Below the pieces are notes generated by a model, which saw nothing but the letters and a program-made list of their open reading frames with translations, ran no database searches and was not told where the DNA came from. Source: an uncultured Selenomonas sp. (GTDB lineage: Bacteria > Bacillota > Negativicutes > Selenomonadales > Selenomonadaceae). From it: a stretch of 8,807 nt of DNA. The translations under genes and the position numbers were made by a program. The stretch lies in assembly GCA_937915915.1 (NCBI GenBank), contig CALGGN010000426.1:1-8807 (forward strand), read 5' to 3'. Below, piece after piece: positions 3,932 to 8,807 of this stretch. The first letter of the stretch is position 1. The number at the start of each line of letters is the position of its first letter.

Positions 3932-5959
3932 TTATTTTCCCTTAAGCCATTGGGCAATTGCCTCATAATTGAAGTACAGTTTATCGGCCTCATTGCCAAA
4001 AGGATAGTCAACATTGACGGATTTTTCATCGCTGACAAATTGTCCGTCTGACATTCTGCCTATTTTGTTCCATCCTGACATATCTGCCACATGGCCATAG
4101 GCATCCAGGAACGACGCAACCGTACAATCACCGCCGCCCGGCTGTTCGCCGATAATTTTAGCCAGGCCGTCCGCTTGAGCGTAGAAAGGCAAGGCATTGG
4201 CGCACGAATAGGAAAAACCGCTGGTCAAGATGTAAAAATCGTATTGTCCGCCAAATCCGTCCCGGGCATCGAATTTTCCATCCAAATTCGTGTCCACATG
4301 GTACCACTCCGAGCAGTAGTTCTGGTTCAGCGTGTGGAAATAGGTGAGGTTTGCTTCCCCGTCAGGAGAGAGAAAGCCAAGAACAGCAGTCAAAGCTCCC
4401 ACATGACCGCCGCCATTGTTTGACAGGTCAATGACTACTTTTTTGACCCGAGGCGCTTGTTTGATTTTTGCAAAGGCATCATAAAAGAGGGCAAATGTGC
4501 TGACATCGTAGAGGTTTTCATCAGGCAGATGATAGTAGAATGCGCTTTCTTGCCCGGTTTCCTCAAAGTTCTCGAAGTAAATGAAAGCCGTGTCCCCGAT
4601 GATATCCACCCGGGAGGTGCCAAAATCCTTTGGCTTGAGTGCTTCCATATGTTCTTTAATTTTGGACAAACGACTAATGTCTTCACTCCTTTTCCTATCC
4701 GCCGCCAATTCCACTTGGATATTCTCGTCCTTCGTACCTCTGACCCTCATATATTCCTGAGCCTCTGCCAGCCAATGGTTGAAGGGCAAGCCGCTGTCAT
4801 CACGAAAAACATAAGTCAGCAGGATAGGGTCGAGCTGCAGAGCCTTACAGGCAGTCTGATATTGCTCATAGCCGCCTGTCTCGCCGGCCGCAAAATCAAC
4901 TCCCATATCCGCTACTTTGTAGCAGAGCTTTTGCAAGGCTTTCAGCATAGGCTCTACGCCACCATAAGCAGTTATGACTTTTGCCGTATTGATGTAAGAG
5001 CCGGTGTCAAATACGCCGTGGCCAAGTAGCACACTGTCATGACCACTGTCAAAGAGCTTATAAACCAAATTCAGAAAAGCTTCGGTATTTTTCTCGGCAT
5101 CTGTAGACAATAGATCTTCCTTCAGACCGTTTGCTTCCAGATATTTGTCAAAGTTTTCTATGCCTTTCTCCTGTTTGTGGCCGTAGTAGAGGTCAAACAA
5201 CAGGCAAGTGGTTCCATAAGCATAACGGGCATAGGCCGGAGGGATATTCTTCTCCTTGGAAAAACGACCTGAATAATAGTCTGTGGCATAGGGATTCAAT
5301 TGGATATAGGGATTCAAATCATGTCCATAAATATACCCGATGGGCCGCTTGATGTCATAAAAGTTATCACCGTTGAAGGAAAGGTCATTTGCCCCCCGTG
5401 GCACAGCGAAGATATTCTGCAAGGCTGCAAAGGGCACGAGCATTTGTCCTTCATGCACCGTCATTTTTAATCCGTAAGACGAAAGATTTATGTCAAATCC
5501 CGTTGCCTCCGTTTCCGTGGAAGGATGCTTCCTGGAAATGGCTTGAGCGTTAAATTCATCGGGGAGCAAAATTCCGTTGGGTAAAGCTTTCTCGCCGTAA
5601 GAGCCAAAAAAAGCATCCCAGTCCCCACAACGAATAATGCCTTCATCTGCATCAAATTCCATGCTGATGCCATTGCGCGCGGCAGTGAGAAGGTTTCGCT
5701 CTCCATCCAAATGGAAGGAAATATCCTTGCCATACAAGAACGGCAGATATCTCTGCACGGAAACATAGGGGACATAATCTTCCCTTTCCACATGATATAC
5801 CCGCATGGTATCATATTTATCCAGTCTGCTCCAGTAAATACGGGAATCAAAAGAATCGGCAACCGCTGCAGTTTCCCCCGGCACCGGTGCCCCGGTCATC
5901 AGCAGCCAGCCCGTCAGCAGACCGCAAAACCATTTTTTTGCTATCCGTTTCCTTTGCAT
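3932..5959 (-). CDS. Exported S41-family serine peptidase
   Basis: ATG 5959 (675 aa) is preferred because the strong site AGGAGG (5972-5967) lies 7 bases upstream. ATG 5965, two codons earlier, would be only 1 base from it. Residues 1 to about 34 form a Sec signal peptide (RKRIAKK, hydrophobic WFCGLLTGWLLMTGA, cleavage near ETAAVA). Residues about 55-190 contain two stretches resembling copper-amine-oxidase-N-like stalk repeats (YVPYVSVQRYLPFL and MLVPFAALQNIF). Residues about 205-440 are helical and unassigned. The S41 catalytic domain spans about 445-675, with VVIDLSNNGGGHVGA (508-522), ILTSGFSYSCANAL (577-590) and IIGEQPGGG (602-610). S585 is the likely nucleophile, aligned with the SAAE...GEPTGGG pattern of tricorn-type S41 enzymes, though the usual Glu is N588 here. 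An EF-hand-like loop DTNLDGKFDARD lies at 556-567. Substrate unknown. It probably acts in the periplasm or at the cell surface and may be co-transcribed with the autotransporter upstream. Confidence 0.85.
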   Translation of the reverse strand: MQRKRIAKKWFCGLLTGWLLMTGAPVPGETAAVADSFDSRIYWSRLDKYDTMRVYHVEREDYVPYVSVQRYLPFLYGKDISFHLDGERNLLTAARNGISMEFDADEGIIRCGDWDAFFGSYGEKALPNGILLPDEFNAQAISRKHPSTETEATGFDINLSSYGLKMTVHEGQMLVPFAALQNIFAVPRGANDLSFNGDNFYDIKRPIGYIYGHDLNPYIQLNPYATDYYSGRFSKEKNIPPAYARYAYGTTCLLFDLYYGHKQEKGIENFDKYLEANGLKEDLLSTDAEKNTEAFLNLVYKLFDSGHDSVLLGHGVFDTGSYINTAKVITAYGGVEPMLKALQKLCYKVADMGVDFAAGETGGYEQYQTACKALQLDPILLTYVFRDDSGLPFNHWLAEAQEYMRVRGTKDENIQVELAADRKRSEDISRLSKIKEHMEALKPKDFGTSRVDIIGDTAFIYFENFEETGQESAFYYHLPDENLYDVSTFALFYDAFAKIKQAPRVKKVVIDLSNNGGGHVGALTAVLGFLSPDGEANLTYFHTLNQNYCSEWYHVDTNLDGKFDARDGFGGQYDFYILTSGFSYSCANALPFYAQADGLAKIIGEQPGGGDCTVASFLDAYGHVADMSGWNKIGRMSDGQFVSDEKSVNVDYPFGNEADKLYFNYEAIAQWLKGK

Positions 5960-6016
5960 ATTCATACCTCCTCGCTCGTAACTCTCTCACTTATCTTAAT
6001 CCTCAGCAATCACAAA

Positions 6017-6044
6017 AACTTATGCAGATTGTTAACTTTGCCAA
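6017..6044 (-). promoter_or_regulatory. Weak promoter candidate for the S41 peptidase gene
   Basis: On the minus strand TTGGCA (6044-6039) is followed after 16 bases by TAAGTT (6022-6017). The -35 is good and the -10 poor. It lies in the gap between the two protease genes, where no terminator hairpin is visible, so read-through from the autotransporter gene is equally possible. Confidence 0.28.
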
Positions 6045-6057
6045 TGTAAGTCATTCA

Positions 6058-8807
6058 TCACCACTCCCTCCGAAGCATCACTGATGCTGACAAATCCTTG
6101 TCATGGCTCCCCCTCTGCAAGCGTACCTCACCATCTAATTGCCAGCCGGGAGAAAATTCCGTATTGCCGGAGAGTGCCAAGATAAAATGTGTCTTGTCTT
6201 GACTATTTTGGAGTGTATAACGATTTGTCGCATCTCCCTCGTAGTGGAAAGACATATTCGGATCTGCTCCGGCAAAAGCATGTTTTACGCCCAAACGCAT
6301 GCCATAGCTGCCTCTCGCCAGATACCGCCTGAACTCCACTCCCGTCTGCATGGCGAAATAGGTATTATGCTGTGCGCTTGTATGATGGTTGAAGCTTCCA
6401 GCTCCCGTTTCGCCGTAACCATTCTGGCGCAGATAGGAAAACTGCATCCCAACGTAGGGGCTGATATGCCAGATTTTCCCGTCCTCCGCATGGAGGTCGT
6501 ATTTATACTCACCGCCCAATTCCCACAGATTACTGTTGTATTTTGCCGCTGCGGTATTTCCGAGGACACTTCGATTCAGGCGATTCCTTTGGTGACCGTA
6601 GTCAAGGTATATGTAGGCGTCTCTTGCCCCCTTATGATAGCCGCCGTAGAAACCAAAACGGGTATCATAGACATTTCCGTTGGCGGATTCTGCGCCGTAG
6701 CTCATAGCGTTATAGCTGACGAATGCGCCCAGCCGCCAATTCGGACTTATCAGTCTGTCATAGCCGCCGCTTATGCCTTGCCCGTGATAATTTGCACCAC
6801 TTTTCATGTCTCCCCAGTGCTTGGTGAATTTTACCCAAACGTTGTGATCGACAGAAACGGGAAGTTCCATAGGGATGGTGATTTTGTTTTCCGATTCGTT
6901 ATCGTCTGCAAATTGATTCGTCGGCATGGGGACTTCTACATTTGAAGTAGCAAAGGCCATGCTCAGGCGGTCGCTGATTACTTGCGCTGCTAGGGAATTT
7001 TGCTGTACAAGTGACATGATCTGAGGAGCATCGGCGGACGAGATTTCCGACAAAGCCTTTTTTGCTCCTGTTGCATCCAGATTATATAAGGTTCGCATTT
7101 CTTCACGGCGATTTGCATCAAGGTTCTTGTACATGGCATTCATTGCCCAATATGTTTCCTCCTGCCGTCCGTCCATAGCCCCCAAATTATTGGCGGCTAC
7201 TGCCGTCGCCGTCAAGGTGTTACCCGTTGTTGCCCCATAGGTGCTTAACATACCCGTTGTTGCCAACGGCTTGTCAACCGTATTGGCAACATTTCCCGTG
7301 AGCGTCCTCGCCGTCACCACGGCGCGGCTATCGCCGGGGAGAGCATTACTCATAAGTACCGTACTTCCCGCTATGTCCGCCGTATCTTGCACCACAAAAC
7401 GACTATTGCCGTTCGCCGTCACATGGGAAACGAGCGTTCCCGTGCTGACGAGATTTTGCATGGTGAGGTTGCCGCTACCCGTACTGTCTCCCGCTACGGC
7501 GATATTGCGGTTGTAGAGCGTGCCGCCGATTGTGCCGCGTCCAGCGATAGCGCCGCTGTCTATACTGTATGCGTCGCCCGCCACTGAGCCGTCAATGGAG
7601 AGTGTACCGCCCTTGGCCACGCTCGCCCCTTGATAGGTATTGTTGCCCGTTAGGGACAAACGCCCCGCGCCGGTTTTGATAAGACCGACGTGCAGACCTT
7701 CCATACCGCTTTCGTCCACGTTGCTGTTATACTCATCTACATATAGCGCGGTTAAAAGAGCGGCACCGGTTTCGGCGTTATCGTTGGAAAGCCAGTTGGT
7801 ATCGTAATATTTGTAACGCTCCGCCAAATCCGCCTCTGCGCTGTCGGCGGCAATCTTGCCCACTTTGATTTCTTTGATGTCGTTCGACCATGTGGAATTG
7901 TAACCCTGCGTATCTATGGGGTACATGACAGTTTTGGTGCCGTCGGCGGAATAAACGTCGGTAACGTCGGTAGGCGCGAGCCGCCGCGCATTCAGCGCTC
8001 CCGGGCCGTTTACCGCTTTGCCGGCATCTACCACGCCTTGACCGACAAAGGCAGAAAGCGGCACATTGTAATAAGCGACAGGCGCCTCGTCAGTTTGTGG
8101 TGGTTTGCTAAAAATATCGACAATATAGGCATCAATATCGCTTTGTATTTGTTCGGCGGTGCGGATGTTGCCGTCAAAGTAAAATATATTGTATCTTGTC
8201 TTATCGCTATCTTGCTGAAACGTCACGAAGTAATCCTTATTCACCGTAATATTATTGTTGGCGGTGGACAGCAGCGTATCGCCAATCTCTTTGCCACTCA
8301 TGTAGGGGAAGGCTTGCTGCACCAAACCGGCAACTCCTGTCACAAATGGTGCCGCCATACTGGTGCCGGACTCGGCAATGTAATTCTCCCCCGTGGCGGC
8401 AAAATTGGAATTGGTGGACATAATAAAGAAACCCGGTGCCGTCAAAGTGTATTCCTCAGCATATTTCGCCCCGTCGGAAAACACGGCCATTAGCCAATCT
8501 CCGTTTATGGTGCCGTCAGAGCGCCGCACCATGCCTTTAGAAAATGTTTTAATGTCTGTTACACAGTTGTTATTAAGCGCCGTGACATTTATCAAGTTCG
8601 TTTGCGCCGCATCGTATGACCACCCGGTAAATGCCTCAAGCGAGGGCGTATGATGGCCGGCATTGGCTGCCGAAAAAATAAGCAGTTTGCCGTGTTCGGC
8701 GGCATCTCCCATCGTTCGTAGATTGTTGTGCAAATCTTCGACCTTACTATACCCAGAATCCGTGAAATACGATATACGTAATATGTCGTAGAGCCGCATC
8801 ATATCAG
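6058..8807 (-). CDS. Subtilisin-family (S8) autotransporter protease, N-terminus outside window
   Basis: The frame is open to the window edge, so the true start, signal peptide and catalytic Asp and His lie outside. Residues below count from the first Met in the window (8802). The visible S8 part has LIFSAANAG (41-49) with oxyanion-hole N47, and SGTSMAAPFVTGVAGL (145-160) with catalytic S148. The passenger then carries an autotransporter-associated beta-strand repeat (TGAGRLSLTGNNTYQGA, 377-393, and GGTLSIDGSV, 398-407). A helical linker runs from about 547 to 615 (EETYWAMNAM to VISDRLSM). Residues about 650-914 form a 12-strand-type autotransporter barrel with alternating aromatic strands, ending SVMLRREW with a terminal aromatic residue as usual for outer-membrane barrels. 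The layout matches secreted subtilases of the NalP/SphB1 type, which process themselves or other surface proteins. Substrates here are unknown. The gene is followed after 98 bases by an exported S41 peptidase on the same strand. Confidence 0.93.
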   Translation of the reverse strand, partial: DMMRLYDILRISYFTDSGYSKVEDLHNNLRTMGDAAEHGKLLIFSAANAGHHTPSLEAFTGWSYDAAQTNLINVTALNNNCVTDIKTFSKGMVRRSDGTINGDWLMAVFSDGAKYAEEYTLTAPGFFIMSTNSNFAATGENYIAESGTSMAAPFVTGVAGLVQQAFPYMSGKEIGDTLLSTANNNITVNKDYFVTFQQDSDKTRYNIFYFDGNIRTAEQIQSDIDAYIVDIFSKPPQTDEAPVAYYNVPLSAFVGQGVVDAGKAVNGPGALNARRLAPTDVTDVYSADGTKTVMYPIDTQGYNSTWSNDIKEIKVGKIAADSAEADLAERYKYYDTNWLSNDNAETGAALLTALYVDEYNSNVDESGMEGLHVGLIKTGAGRLSLTGNNTYQGASVAKGGTLSIDGSVAGDAYSIDSGAIAGRGTIGGTLYNRNIAVAGDSTGSGNLTMQNLVSTGTLVSHVTANGNSRFVVQDTADIAGSTVLMSNALPGDSRAVVTARTLTGNVANTVDKPLATTGMLSTYGATTGNTLTATAVAANNLGAMDGRQEETYWAMNAMYKNLDANRREEMRTLYNLDATGAKKALSEISSADAPQIMSLVQQNSLAAQVISDRLSMAFATSNVEVPMPTNQFADDNESENKITIPMELPVSVDHNVWVKFTKHWGDMKSGANYHGQGISGGYDRLISPNWRLGAFVSYNAMSYGAESANGNVYDTRFGFYGGYHKGARDAYIYLDYGHQRNRLNRSVLGNTAAAKYNSNLWELGGEYKYDLHAEDGKIWHISPYVGMQFSYLRQNGYGETGAGSFNHHTSAQHNTYFAMQTGVEFRRYLARGSYGMRLGVKHAFAGADPNMSFHYEGDATNRYTLQNSQDKTHFILALSGNTEFSPGWQLDGEVRLQRGSHDKDLSASVMLRREW

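Noticed and set aside
3805..4038. Minus-strand frame of 77 codons overlapping the S41 peptidase 3' end
   Set aside because: It is out of frame with the peptidase, passes through the inverted repeat and has no ribosome binding site or motif.
6139..6945. Plus-strand frame of 268 codons opposite the autotransporter barrel
   Set aside because: It is entirely antisense to a clear autotransporter domain, with no ribosome binding site or known motif.
1..8807. CRISPR array, insertion sequence, prophage or integrase
   Set aside because: No regularly spaced repeats, transposase or integrase motifs, or terminal repeat pairs were found. The two similar terminators are the only clear repeated sequence.

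Overview
The window most likely comes from a diderm Firmicute of the class Negativicutes (Selenomonas or a relative). It has a Firmicutes-like ftsZ and a tRNA-Tyr with encoded CCA. It also has a type V autotransporter with an outer-membrane beta-barrel, which only a cell with an outer membrane can use. The genus is inferred from protein style, not from a search. All supported genes lie on the minus strand, so transcription runs from high to low coordinates. Long plus-strand reading frames are antisense shadows.

Layout in order of transcription. (1) 8807-6058: a subtilisin-family (S8) autotransporter, cut at its N-terminus by the window edge. (2) 5959-3932: an exported S41-family peptidase, 98 bases downstream. 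(3) 3931-3649: a 283-base gap with a perfect 14-bp inverted repeat, a second small hairpin and a weak promoter candidate. (4) 3648-2521: ftsZ. (5) A textbook sigma-70 promoter directly after the ftsZ stop, then tRNA-Tyr(GTA) at 2462-2377 and a strong terminator. (6) 2148-1318: an acetolactate decarboxylase with an apparent signal peptide, then a strong terminator. (7) 1269-1198: a candidate 23-residue hydrophobic peptide. (8) 1113-802: a small protein with a double-glycine-type leader, its own promoter(s) and terminator. (9) about 721-561: remnants or leader of a very small ORF. (10) 568-1: the N-terminal 189 codons of a radical SAM protein that runs off the window.

Functionally, the right half is a pair of surface or periplasmic proteases that may be transcribed together. 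The middle is housekeeping (cell division, translation). The left part is accessory in character. Base composition drops from about 55-60% G+C to about 40% inside the acetolactate decarboxylase gene, near 1850, and stays lower to the left. This suggests recombination, transfer or a chimeric join there. No IS element, CRISPR array or phage gene was seen. The points most worth checking are the exported mosaic acetolactate decarboxylase, the double-glycine peptide beside a radical SAM gene, and the tiny hydrophobic ORF whose ribosome binding site lies in a terminator arm.
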